From Pedobacter sp. Leaf194 (GTDB taxonomy: Bacteria > Bacteroidota > Bacteroidia > Sphingobacteriales > Sphingobacteriaceae): a stretch of 64,000 nt of DNA. The stretch is taken from assembly GCF_001423945.1 (NCBI RefSeq), contig NZ_LMPU01000001.1:1361971-1425970 (forward strand). The letters run 5' to 3'. Of the stretch, positions 9,504-17,313 are shown piece after piece. Under the pieces are notes generated by a model. It ran no database searches. It saw only the letters and a list, made by a program, of their open reading frames with translations, and was not told the DNA's origin. The translations under genes and the position numbers were made by a program. The number at the start of each line of letters is the position of its first letter. The first letter of the stretch is position 1.

Positions 9504-9887
9504 TTACTTTTTTAATGATAAAATGTATTTTGCCATTAATTTAGCATCTTCCTTTTTTAAGGTTGCATGCGCTGTCATTGGCATTGTACCCCAAACACCT
9601 GTTCCGCCCTTAATAATTTTATCAGCTAAATAATTTATGTTTTTTTCTGTTGCAGGATATTTCTTTGCAACGTCTACATAAGCCGGACCTATAATTTTAT
9701 TGGTCTTGTTGTGGCATCCCAGGCAATCCGACTTGTTAATCAGTTTTTCGCCAGGTGATACCTGAAAAACAGCATGGTTGCTTTTTGTTGCGATTGCTGC
9801 AACAGCCTTTTCCTTTGTTAAATCTGCTTTCGAGAAAGACGCCATGAAGATGACCACTGCGCCTAAAATTAAAAATGTTTTTTTCAT
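9504..9887 (-). CDS. small class I c-type cytochrome
   Basis: 127 residues: Sec signal peptide (about 1-21), then one haem c site CLGCH (C55, C58, H59), the conserved GPAY after it, and a likely axial Met in TMPMTAH (102-104), ending with the usual ILSLKK helix. It is a mono-haem periplasmic electron carrier. Its place in a cluster with a GMC dehydrogenase and a gluconate-2-dehydrogenase subunit-3 protein suggests it takes electrons from that flavoprotein and passes them to the respiratory chain (inference). Confidence 0.9.
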   Translation of the reverse strand: MKKTFLILGAVVIFMASFSKADLTKEKAVAAIATKSNHAVFQVSPGEKLINKSDCLGCHNKTNKIIGPAYVDVAKKYPATEKNINYLADKIIKGGTGVWGTMPMTAHATLKKEDAKLMAKYILSLKK

Positions 9888-9916
9888 GTGTGTGTATTGT
9901 TTTTAAAGGTATTCAG

Positions 9917-9953
9917 CTTGCCTAAATCGTTTTATAAAAAAGGATTTGGCAAG
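9917..9953 (-). other. imperfect intercistronic hairpin
   Basis: CTTGCCTAAATC (9917-9928) pairs with GATTTGGCAAG (9943-9953) with one bulge; the loop is A-rich on the plus strand. It lies between the TIM-barrel gene upstream and the cytochrome gene on the minus strand. Confidence 0.45.
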
Positions 9954-9981
9954 TTTTCATTGTGTGTGTTTTCTATTTTAT

Positions 9982-11034
9982 TTATAAACCTAATATTTTT
10001 TTGTTGAATTCAGCGTCGCTTCCAGATGCTGCGAAATCGTCAAAAGCCTTATCAGTTACTTTGATAATGTGGTTTTTGATAAATTCTGCACCCTCTCGGG
10101 CACCATCCTGTTGATTTTTTATGCAGCATTCCCACTCCATAACAGCCCAGCCTTTAAAATCATATTGAGCTAATTTACTAAAAATGGTTTTAAAATCAAC
10201 CTGGCCATCACCAGGCGAACGGTATCTGCCGGCACGGTTTGCCCAACTTTGGTATCCACCAAAAGTGCCTTGTTTGCCTGTAGGATTAAATTCTGCGTCT
10301 TTAACGTGGAAAGCCTTGATTCTTTCGTGGTAAAAATCGATGTACTGAATGTAATCTAATTGTTGCAACACAAAGTGAGATGGATCATACAATAAGCATG
10401 CCCGAGGATGATTGTTCACAGCAGAAAGAAACATTTCGTATGTTTCTCCGTCGAATAAGTCCTCTCCGGGGTGAATTTCGTAACAAACGTCAACCCCGCA
10501 ATTATCGAATTCGTTTAAAATTGGTGTCCACCTTTTTGCCAGTTCAGCAAAACCTTCCTCAACTAATCCCGCCGGGCGTTGAGGCCAGGGGTGAAAGTAT
10601 TGCCAGAGCAACGATCCGCTAAAAGTAGCGTGTGCGTTTAAGCCTAAGTTTTGTGATGCTTTTGCTGCATATTTCATCTGTTGCACAGCCCATTCTTTTC
10701 TTGCAGCAGGATTTTTATGAACAGCTTTCGGCGCAAAGGCATCGAATAAATCATCGTATGCCGGATGAACGGCAACCAACTGGCCTTGAAGGTGTGTAGA
10801 TAGCTCAGTAATTTCCAAGCCATACGACGCAATTTTACCTTTAAGCTCGTCTGCATAAGTTTTACTTTCAGCTGCCTTCTGTAAATCGATAAACCTCGAA
10901 TCTAGTGTTGGCATCTGGATACCTTTAAAACCTAATCCTTTTGCCCACTCACAGATACTTTCTAATGAATTAAATGGAGCTTCATCACTAATAAACTGAG
11001 CCAAAAATACTGCAGGTCCTTTTGTTGTAGTCAT
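9982..11034 (-). CDS. TIM-barrel sugar phosphate isomerase/epimerase, cytoplasmic
   Basis: 350 residues starting at ATG 11034 (MTTTKGPAVF); a TTG two codons upstream is possible but unlikely. No signal peptide is present, unlike the other three TIM-barrel proteins of the cluster, so this one is cytoplasmic. Metal site readable as E186 (CYEIHPGE), D217 (LLYDPSHF), H243 (AFHVKDAEF) and E300 (VMEWECC). Its start lies 6 bases from the stop of the Gfo/Idh/MocA gene upstream, so the two are translated as a pair. Oxidoreductase plus isomerase pairs of this kind interconvert keto-sugars and inositol-like compounds; the substrate here is not determined. Confidence 0.87.
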   Translation of the reverse strand: MTTTKGPAVFLAQFISDEAPFNSLESICEWAKGLGFKGIQMPTLDSRFIDLQKAAESKTYADELKGKIASYGLEITELSTHLQGQLVAVHPAYDDLFDAFAPKAVHKNPAARKEWAVQQMKYAAKASQNLGLNAHATFSGSLLWQYFHPWPQRPAGLVEEGFAELAKRWTPILNEFDNCGVDVCYEIHPGEDLFDGETYEMFLSAVNNHPRACLLYDPSHFVLQQLDYIQYIDFYHERIKAFHVKDAEFNPTGKQGTFGGYQSWANRAGRYRSPGDGQVDFKTIFSKLAQYDFKGWAVMEWECCIKNQQDGAREGAEFIKNHIIKVTDKAFDDFAASGSDAEFNKKILGL

Positions 11035-11040
11035 AATCAA

Positions 11041-12198
11041 TTAAATTTTATAGTCCCACCATTTTTGGTCAGCATTACTGGAATTTACCACATTTTCGAT
11101 AAAAGCCATCCCTCTGACACCATCTTCGGTATTCGGAAAGTCCAACATTTCTGGTGTTGGTTGCTGGTTATTCAACTTAGCATCAACTGTTAACGCAAAA
11201 TTTCTATAAATATTTGCGAAGGCTTCCAGATAACCCTCAGGGTGTCCACCTGGCGTACGTGTATTGTGCTTAGCGAAGCTGCCCATATATCCGTTACCCG
11301 TTCTATAAATCTGAGCCGGCTCGTTTAACCACCTAACAACCAAGGTATTTGGTTCCATTTGATGCCATTCTAAGCCGCCTTTTTCACCGTATACTTTAAT
11401 CTTAAGTGCGTTTTCTTCTCCAGCTGCAATTTGTGAAGCAATTAAAACGCCGTTTGAGCCGTTGTCGAATTTGAGCAACACATTTCCATCGTCGTCTATT
11501 GCTCTTCCAGGTACTACGATGCTTAAATCAGCACAGATTTTAGCAATTTTTAGTCCTGAGATGTATTCAGCCAGATGTGCTGCATGCGTACCAATATCGC
11601 CCATGCTACCGCTTTTTCCGGTTTTTGAAGGGTCAGTTCTCCAGGCGGCTTGTGCATTTCCTTCTCTTTCAGAAAGTGTACTTAGCCAACCCTGCGGGTA
11701 TTCCACAACGATCTTTCTAACAGCCCCTAACATGCCTTCGCTAACCATCTGTTTTGCTTGCTTAACCATTGGATAGCCAGAGTATGTATGAGTTAAACAA
11801 AGTGTCAGGCCAGTTTCTTTAACTTTGGCGTCAAGTTGTTTAGCCTCTTCCAGGGTCAAGGTCATAGGTTTTTCTATAACTACGTTGAAGCCTAAATCCA
11901 GCGCCATCATTGCGGGTGCAAAATGTGCGAAATTCGGGGTAACGATTGTCACAAAGTCAATGCGCTCACCGGCAGGCAATTCACTTTCTTTAGACAACAT
12001 TTCTTCATAGTTTTTGTAAATTCTGCTGTCAGGAAGGAACAGCATTTTACCTGATTCGTATCCAACTTCAGGATTTACACTTAAAGCACCCGCAGATAGT
12101 TCAATTAAACCATCCATGTTAGCTGCAAGGCGATGTACGGCCCCGATAAAGGCGTCTTTTCCACCGCCTATCATGCCCATTCTAAGTTTTCTTTGCAT
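11041..12198 (-). CDS. Gfo/Idh/MocA family oxidoreductase, cytoplasmic
   Basis: 385 residues from the ATG at 12198 (MQRKLRMGMIGGG); a TTG 51 bases upstream would lie inside a hairpin and add a peptide unlike the family. N-terminal Rossmann motif GMIGGGKDAF, the VIEKPMTLTLEEAK motif with the family Lys-Pro, and GDIGTHAAHL with the usual active-site His. No export signal, so it is a cytoplasmic NAD(P)-dependent sugar dehydrogenase. It is coupled to the downstream TIM-barrel gene. It could reduce 3-keto sugars after import, or oxidise the imported sugar. Confidence 0.88.
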   Translation of the reverse strand: MQRKLRMGMIGGGKDAFIGAVHRLAANMDGLIELSAGALSVNPEVGYESGKMLFLPDSRIYKNYEEMLSKESELPAGERIDFVTIVTPNFAHFAPAMMALDLGFNVVIEKPMTLTLEEAKQLDAKVKETGLTLCLTHTYSGYPMVKQAKQMVSEGMLGAVRKIVVEYPQGWLSTLSEREGNAQAAWRTDPSKTGKSGSMGDIGTHAAHLAEYISGLKIAKICADLSIVVPGRAIDDDGNVLLKFDNGSNGVLIASQIAAGEENALKIKVYGEKGGLEWHQMEPNTLVVRWLNEPAQIYRTGNGYMGSFAKHNTRTPGGHPEGYLEAFANIYRNFALTVDAKLNNQQPTPEMLDFPNTEDGVRGMAFIENVVNSSNADQKWWDYKI

Positions 12199-12215
12199 AA
12201 GGTGTAAGATAATGA

Positions 12216-12264
12216 CAAAAGGCTTAAGGTAAATGGAACGCTTCCACAAACCTTAAACCTTTTG
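12216..12264 (-). other. 14-base intercistronic hairpin with inner stem
   Basis: CAAAAGGCTTAAGG (12216-12229) pairs with CCTTAAACCTTTTG (12251-12264) with a single mismatch, and TGGAA/TTCCA pair inside the loop. It lies between the GMC gene and the cytoplasmic oxidoreductase gene and has no clear terminator U-tract. Confidence 0.55.
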
Positions 12265-12278
12265 CATTGAACTTTTTG

Positions 12279-13979
12279 TTAAATGTTATTTTTCTTTAAT
12301 TCTTTTACTGCATAATCTGCCGCACGTGCAGTTAGGGCCATAAATGTTAATGATGGGTTTTGGCATGCAATAGATGGCATACATGCTCCGTCGGTAACAA
12401 AAACATTATTTACTTCGTGCATCTGATTCCATTTATTGAGTACAGAAGTTTTCGGGTCGTTACCCATTCTTGCTGTGCCTTGTTCGTGGATTGCCATACC
12501 TGGGTAGCAGCCGTTGTCATACGTTTTGATATTTTTCATTCCCGCAGCTTCCAGCATTTCAGCAGCATCGTTCATCATATCAATACGCATCTTTTTCTCA
12601 TTCTCCTTGTATTCGCAATCAATTGCCAATACCGGCTGTCCCCATTTGTCTTTTTTAGTTTTGTCGATGTAAACCTTGTTTTCGTAATAAGGCAACATTT
12701 CGCCGAAACCACCCAAGCCCATTGTCCAGTTTCCTGGTGTGGTCATTTTCTCTTTCAAGCCCGCACCAAACGAAAGTTCGGCGACATCACTTTGCCAGTT
12801 TGAACGGCTTGCACCGCCCTGATAGCCAAAGCCACGAAGGTAATCGCGTTTATCATTACCAATATTCTGATATCTTGGAACATAAATTCCGTTGGCACGG
12901 CGGCCATAAGTGTATTTATCGTCGAAACCTTCTGCCTCGCCAGATGCGCCGCAGCGAAAGTGGTGATCCATTAAATTGTGACCCAACTGGCCGCTTGAAT
13001 TACCCAATCCGTTTGGATGTGCTTCTGAAGTAGAATTTAATAAAACGAATGTAGTACCTAACGTAGAGCCGTTAACGAAGATGATTTTTGCATAAAATTC
13101 CATCGTTTTGTTGGTTTCCGCATCAATCACCATTACCCCTTTAGCTTTTTTAGTGTCCTTATCATATATGATGTGGTTCACGATAGAATATGGCCTTAAG
13201 GTTAAACGCTTTGTTGCCATTGCCGCAGGAAGTGTTGAAGACTGTGTGCTGAAATAGGCACCGAAAGGACAGCCACGGCTGCATAGATTACGATATTGGC
13301 AATTGCCACGGCCTTTATGCGGCACGGTTAAATTTGCAACCCGGCCTATCATAATAATTCTTTCTCTTTTATAATGTTCTTCCACGCGGGCTTTAACCGA
13401 TTTTTCAACCACATTTAAATCCATTGGTGGTAAGAATTCGCCATCAGGGCAGGTTGGCCAGTTTTCTTTTGAGCCGCTGATTCCTGCAAATTTTTCCGCG
13501 TAATCATACCATGGTGAAAGCTCTGCATAACGAAGAGGCCAGTCACTGCCATGCCCGTCTTTAGCATTATCTTCAAAGTTATGGTCACTAAGGCGATAAC
13601 TCTGGCGTCCCCACATTAATGATTTTCCACCAACGTGAAAACCACGATACCAGTCGAATCTTTTATCTTCGGTATATGGACATTCTAAATCGTTTACCCA
13701 CCATTTTTCATTCGCCTCCTGGTATGGATAATCTCGTTTCTGAACAGGGTGTGTGCGTTTTTGTTCTTCGGTTAACCTACCGGCATGTTTAAAATCCCAT
13801 GGATTTTTCATTGCAGTTTCGTATCCCGTAATGTGCTCGATATTCATTCCTCTCTCGAGCATTAAAACACGCAGGCCCTTTTCTGTAAGTTCTTTTGCAG
13901 CCCAGCCGCCACTAATCCCCGATCCTATAACAATAGCATCGTAAGTATTTTCAGCTTTTAAATTTGTATTTAAATTCAT
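12279..13979 (-). CDS. GMC-family FAD oxidoreductase with Cys cluster (glucoside 3-dehydrogenase / FAD-glucose dehydrogenase-like catalytic subunit)
   Basis: 566 residues. The FAD-binding motif VIGSGISGGWAA lies at 17-28, and the GMC C-terminal signature has catalytic H498 (MAIHEQGTARMG) and N541 (QNPSLT). A cluster C227-x5-C233-x3-C237 (NCQYRNLCSRGCPFG) has the spacing known from direct-electron-transfer FAD-glucose dehydrogenases, where it binds a 3Fe-4S cluster. There is no signal peptide; in those enzymes the catalytic subunit is carried out by its Tat-bearing small subunit, which here is the gene immediately upstream (25 bases). Predicted role: periplasmic oxidation of sugars or glycosides, probably at C3, with electrons going to the cluster's cytochrome c. 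Glucose, sorbitol or gluconate oxidation cannot be excluded. Confidence 0.85.
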   Translation of the reverse strand: MNLNTNLKAENTYDAIVIGSGISGGWAAKELTEKGLRVLMLERGMNIEHITGYETAMKNPWDFKHAGRLTEEQKRTHPVQKRDYPYQEANEKWWVNDLECPYTEDKRFDWYRGFHVGGKSLMWGRQSYRLSDHNFEDNAKDGHGSDWPLRYAELSPWYDYAEKFAGISGSKENWPTCPDGEFLPPMDLNVVEKSVKARVEEHYKRERIIMIGRVANLTVPHKGRGNCQYRNLCSRGCPFGAYFSTQSSTLPAAMATKRLTLRPYSIVNHIIYDKDTKKAKGVMVIDAETNKTMEFYAKIIFVNGSTLGTTFVLLNSTSEAHPNGLGNSSGQLGHNLMDHHFRCGASGEAEGFDDKYTYGRRANGIYVPRYQNIGNDKRDYLRGFGYQGGASRSNWQSDVAELSFGAGLKEKMTTPGNWTMGLGGFGEMLPYYENKVYIDKTKKDKWGQPVLAIDCEYKENEKKMRIDMMNDAAEMLEAAGMKNIKTYDNGCYPGMAIHEQGTARMGNDPKTSVLNKWNQMHEVNNVFVTDGACMPSIACQNPSLTFMALTARAADYAVKELKKNNI

Positions 13980-14004
13980 GATGTTTTGTTGTTGTGGTTA
14001 GAAA

Positions 14005-14589
14005 TTAAGTAGCCCAGGATTTTTGACCTGGCTTTAATGGTGCACTACCATCATAGCGGCCAGGAATAAGCACATATTCGCGTGCCTTCGTACAGCCAAT
14101 TTCTGAAGAATAGTAACCTAATAAAGTCAAATCCCTGGCGGTAACGAAGAAATAGACCAAATCCTTATTTTCTTCTGATTTAGTTTCTTTTTGCGCCAAT
14201 GCCATTGCTCTTAAATCAACCATCAGTTTGGTTCGTTCAGCAGCTGTTAAAGTTGCGTAACTTTTCTTAAAATCTTTCATCGATTTTTCCTGAAGCGCTT
14301 TGAAGCCGTTAGCGAACGATGTTTGCATCGTTTTCGGGTAACAATCCTGCATCATCATTGGAATAAATTTGCCCAATCCTGCAGCTTTCGCTCCGCCAGA
14401 TGATTTAGTAGCGGGAACAATTACATCGGCAAATTCGGCAAAAATCTTTTCATCCTGTAAAGAATAGGATACGAAGTTCTTTTCGTTTTCAGGGAGCGTA
14501 AAACTTTCGAACAAAACGCCCATCGTACTTGCAGAAATCGCTCCTCCAAGTAGAAATGCAACGTTTTTTAGTGCTTCTCTTCTATGCAT
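14005..14589 (-). CDS. gluconate 2-dehydrogenase subunit 3 family protein (small, Tat-exported hitchhiker subunit)
   Basis: 194 residues. The N-terminus HRREALK followed by a hydrophobic run is a Tat signal; the rest matches the Gluconate_2-dh3 family (FAEFADVIVPATKSSGGAKAAGLGKFI near 50-76, GCTKAREYVLIPGRYDG near the C-terminus). In FAD-glucose, sorbitol and gluconate dehydrogenase complexes this subunit escorts the flavoprotein across the inner membrane. It is the first gene of the minus-strand cluster, directly before the GMC gene, so the operon promoter should lie upstream of 14589. Confidence 0.87.
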   Translation of the reverse strand: MHRREALKNVAFLLGGAISASTMGVLFESFTLPENEKNFVSYSLQDEKIFAEFADVIVPATKSSGGAKAAGLGKFIPMMMQDCYPKTMQTSFANGFKALQEKSMKDFKKSYATLTAAERTKLMVDLRAMALAQKETKSEENKDLVYFFVTARDLTLLGYYSSEIGCTKAREYVLIPGRYDGSAPLKPGQKSWAT

Positions 14590-14877
14590 CGTTTATGTGT
14601 ATTTTATATATTTATTATCTATATACTGGTTGGTAATATTAATGAAAATATGGGATAAATACTGTTAAAATTTTGGTAAATTACTTGTCTGCAATGCGAT
14701 TGTTACCGAATGGAATTGTTCTAAATAGCAAAAAATTATTTGCTCTAAACTATCTTTAAAGCCCTTTTTGAACAATCTTAACTTCGTGTAAAAATTACAT
14801 TTAGCGCTAATGAAATTATAGTTTACTAATAAATTTCCCTTCGTTTAATTAACATGCTCAGGCTGCCAAACTAACAA
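14590..14877. other. gene-free stretch upstream of the oxidoreductase cluster
   Basis: AT-rich and without a convincing reading frame. It should hold the promoter of the minus-strand cluster, but no clear TAnnTTTG box was found on that strand. Confidence 0.5.
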
Positions 14878-15350
14878 CTAATTTTTAATGTGATTGTAGC
14901 TTTCCGTAATGCTTTGATAAACGTCTTTTCTCACTAAATCCTTTTCTGCAAAAATGTATGCTATACCTGCGGTTTTTGAGGCTGTTTTCCTCTAAGCAAT
15001 TTGTTCACGTTCGATGTACTTGTTGGCAATTACTTCGGCTCTTATGTGGTTTTTCACCACTAATTTTAAGGCTCCAAACAAGTAATTTCTTTTATGGCTG
15101 CGGTTTCAAGTTTTTCCTACAACGAAATAAAAATGTTTTCAACAGGTTCCCGGGTAATAATCTTATCTCCCGTTTTTTGGTATGCCTGCGATAATTATTC
15201 TGAACTGAAACTTAATAAAATCTTTCCATACGTAGCCACTTCTCCTAACTTAAGGCGATTTACTAAATCTGTAAAATCTTCGGGTTGAAGAGGTCTCGTA
15301 TTATATTTGACTCTAAGTAAGTGTACTAAATTATTTCTTCTGGACTTTAT
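14878..15350 (-). pseudogene. decayed gene of unknown family, three in-frame stops and a frameshift
   Basis: The minus strand reads as normal protein-like sequence in two consecutive frames, broken by stops. From about 15350: LLRVKYNTRPLQPEDFTDLV and onward through GEVATYGKILL, a TAA, then LSQAYQKTGDKIITREPVEN, a TAG, then EKLETAAIKEI. A frame change follows near 15060-15100, then YLFGALKLVVKNHIRAEVIA, another TAG after EREQIA, and a last part ending SITESYNHIKN before a TAG at 14878-14880. The charged, helical composition supports coding origin over chance. The family is not recognised and no start is visible. The plus strand also has an open stretch here (15094-15288), but its Cys/Phe/Ser-rich composition looks like a shadow. 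Confidence 0.5.
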
Positions 15351-15458
15351 TTATTGCGTAGAAACGCTTTTAAAACGTTTGCGGTGGCTTATTGGAAAAA
15401 ATAGATGTGAAGGATCTACTTACTTTAAATATTTTACAGTGCTTTTATCTCAATTTTT

Positions 15459-15466
15459 TACCTTTG
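15459..15466 (+). promoter_or_regulatory. TAnnTTTG -7 box upstream of tdh
   Basis: TACCTTTG, 20 bases before the ATG of the threonine dehydrogenase gene, matches the Bacteroidetes -7 consensus. The -33 box is not clear. Confidence 0.5.
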
Positions 15467-15485
15467 CTCAAGTTTTAGAGAAAAT

Positions 15486-16430
15486 ATGCAGGAAAATATA
15501 GTTGTTTTAGGTTCTAACGGGCAAATTGGAACGGAATTGGTTACCATGTTACGTAAAATATATGGTGATGATCATGTTGTTGCCTGCGACATTCGCCGGC
15601 CAGATTATGATATCAAAAACTCGGCACCGTTCGAGTTCGTTAACGTGTTAGATAAGGAAATGATTAAAGGCATTTTCCAAAAATATAAGCCAACTCAGGT
15701 TTATCTGCTCGCTGCATTATTATCTGCAACTGGTGAGCAAAACCCCAAACTTGCCTGGGATTTAAATATGAACGGTTTGCTAAATGTTTTAGATTTAGCA
15801 TTAGAGTATAAAACTGCAAAAGTTTATTGGCCGAGTTCTATCGCTGTTTTCGGTCCGAATTCGCCAAAAGATGGTACCCCGCAATATTGCACTATGGATC
15901 CGAATACGGTTTATGGTATTAGTAAACTCGCAGGAGAACGTTGGTGTGAGTATTACCATCAGAAATATGGTTTGGATGTACGAAGCATCCGCTACCCCGG
16001 TTTAATTAGCTGGAAAGCAGCTCCGGGTGGAGGTACAACAGATTACGCAATCCATATTTTCCATGATGCATTAAAAAAAGGTAATTATCAAAGTTTTTTA
16101 AATGCAGGTTCCGAACTGCCGATGATGTACATGGAAGATGCAATTAGAGGAACAATCGAATTGATGGATGCGCCTGCAGACCAGATTTCGGTTAGAAGCA
16201 GTTACAATTTCGGCGGTGTAAGCTTCACGCCAGAAATTTTAGCTGACGAAATCAGGAAACATATTCCTGAATTTAAATTAACTTACAGCGACAAAGATCC
16301 ACGTCAGCAAATTGCCGATAGTTGGCCACGTTCTATAGATGACAGCGTGGCAAGAAATGACTGGAACTGGAAACCGGCATTCGATTTATCGAAACTGACT
16401 GTTGATATGTTAAATAACTTAAAAAAATAG
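15486..16430 (+). CDS. tdh: L-threonine 3-dehydrogenase, short-chain (SDR) type
   Basis: 314 residues. NAD-dependent oxidation of L-threonine to 2-amino-3-ketobutyrate, which the kbl product then cleaves to glycine and acetyl-CoA. Extended-SDR features: GSNGQIG at 9-15, the catalytic Y143-x3-K147 in TVYGISK, and the upstream Ser in WPSSIAVFGPN. The TDH subfamily is indicated by the CDIRRPDYDI region, RYPGLISWKAAPGGGTTDYA and the DSWPRSIDDS C-terminal motif. It is not linked to kbl here (37913). It is followed after 91 bases by yebC. Confidence 0.92.
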   Translation: MQENIVVLGSNGQIGTELVTMLRKIYGDDHVVACDIRRPDYDIKNSAPFEFVNVLDKEMIKGIFQKYKPTQVYLLAALLSATGEQNPKLAWDLNMNGLLNVLDLALEYKTAKVYWPSSIAVFGPNSPKDGTPQYCTMDPNTVYGISKLAGERWCEYYHQKYGLDVRSIRYPGLISWKAAPGGGTTDYAIHIFHDALKKGNYQSFLNAGSELPMMYMEDAIRGTIELMDAPADQISVRSSYNFGGVSFTPEILADEIRKHIPEFKLTYSDKDPRQQIADSWPRSIDDSVARNDWNWKPAFDLSKLTVDMLNNLKK

Positions 16431-16521
16431 GGTAAAGGGTTTTGGGTAAAAGGCTCAGCGTGTTTAAGCGATACCTGATGCCAACCAACTGATACTAAAT
16501 ACCAAATAGTGATATTAAAAA

Positions 16522-17250
16522 ATGGGAAGAGCATTCGAATTTAGAAAAGAAAGAAAATTTAAACGTTGGTCTAAAATGGCTGTACAATTTACCCGAATTG
16601 GTAAAGACATTGTAATGGCTGTTAAAGAATCGGGTCCAAATCCTGAAACTAACTCGCGTTTACGTACAGCAATGCAAAATGCCAAGGCTGTAAATATGCC
16701 TAAGGATAGGGTAGAGGCGGCTGTTAAGCGTGCTTCCGATAAATCGATGGCTAATTATGAAGAAATTGTTTACGAAGGATATGCGCCGCATGGTGTTGCT
16801 GTATTAATAGAAACCGCAACTGATAATACGAACCGTACAGTTGCAAATGTTCGTAGCTATTTTAATAAAACCGATGGTTCTTTAGGCAAAACAGGTTCTT
16901 TGGATTTCGTTTTTAACCGTAAATCTGTTTTCCGTTTTGTACCTGCAGAAGGGCTCGACCTTGAAGAATTAGAGTTTGAGCTAATTGACGCCGGCCTGGA
17001 GGAATTGTACGTAGAGGCTGATGAAGATGGAAACGATGTTGCAGTTGCTCAGGGTGCTTTCGAAAACTTTGGTTCGCTTCAAAAAGCCCTTGAAGAAAAA
17101 GGCATTGAATTGAAGAGTTCAAAACTGGAGCGTATTGCATTGTCGCACCACGAGGTAACTGAAGAACAGGCCGCTGATGTTTTGAAATTAATCGATAAGC
17201 TGGAAGAAGACGACGACGTTCAGGCTGTTTACCATAACATGGCAGAATAG
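16522..17250 (+). CDS. yebC: YebC/TACO1 family protein
   Basis: 242 residues, full length for the family; opens with the invariant MGRAFEFRKERKFKRWSKMA region and contains NMPKDRVEAAVKRAS and YEGYAPHGVAVLIE. YebC-family proteins were long annotated as transcription regulators; more recent work links them to translation of proline-rich stretches on the ribosome. An acidic C-terminus (LEEDDDVQAVYHNM) is typical. It ends just before a strong terminator. Confidence 0.93.
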   Translation: MGRAFEFRKERKFKRWSKMAVQFTRIGKDIVMAVKESGPNPETNSRLRTAMQNAKAVNMPKDRVEAAVKRASDKSMANYEEIVYEGYAPHGVAVLIETATDNTNRTVANVRSYFNKTDGSLGKTGSLDFVFNRKSVFRFVPAEGLDLEELEFELIDAGLEELYVEADEDGNDVAVAQGAFENFGSLQKALEEKGIELKSSKLERIALSHHEVTEEQAADVLKLIDKLEEDDDVQAVYHNMAE

Positions 17251-17266
17251 ATTAACCAAATCAAAG

Positions 17267-17308
17267 AAAAAAAGCTCCGGAATTAATTATCTCCGGAGCT
17301 TTTTTTGT
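17267..17308. terminator. bidirectional intrinsic terminator
   Basis: AGCTCCGG (17273-17280) and CCGGAGCT (17293-17300) form a stem flanked by an A-run on the left and a T-run on the right, so it serves yebC on the plus strand and the esterase gene on the minus strand. Confidence 0.9.
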
Positions 17309-17313
17309 TTTTT

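Noticed and set aside
15094..15288. Plus-strand open frame of 64 codons
   Set aside because: Composition is rich in Cys, Ser and Phe and it lies opposite a minus-strand sequence that reads as decayed protein; it has no homology I recognise.
15307..15501. Plus-strand open frame running into tdh
   Set aside because: It overlaps the tdh promoter box and start, and the encoded peptide is Leu/Phe/Lys-rich without features.
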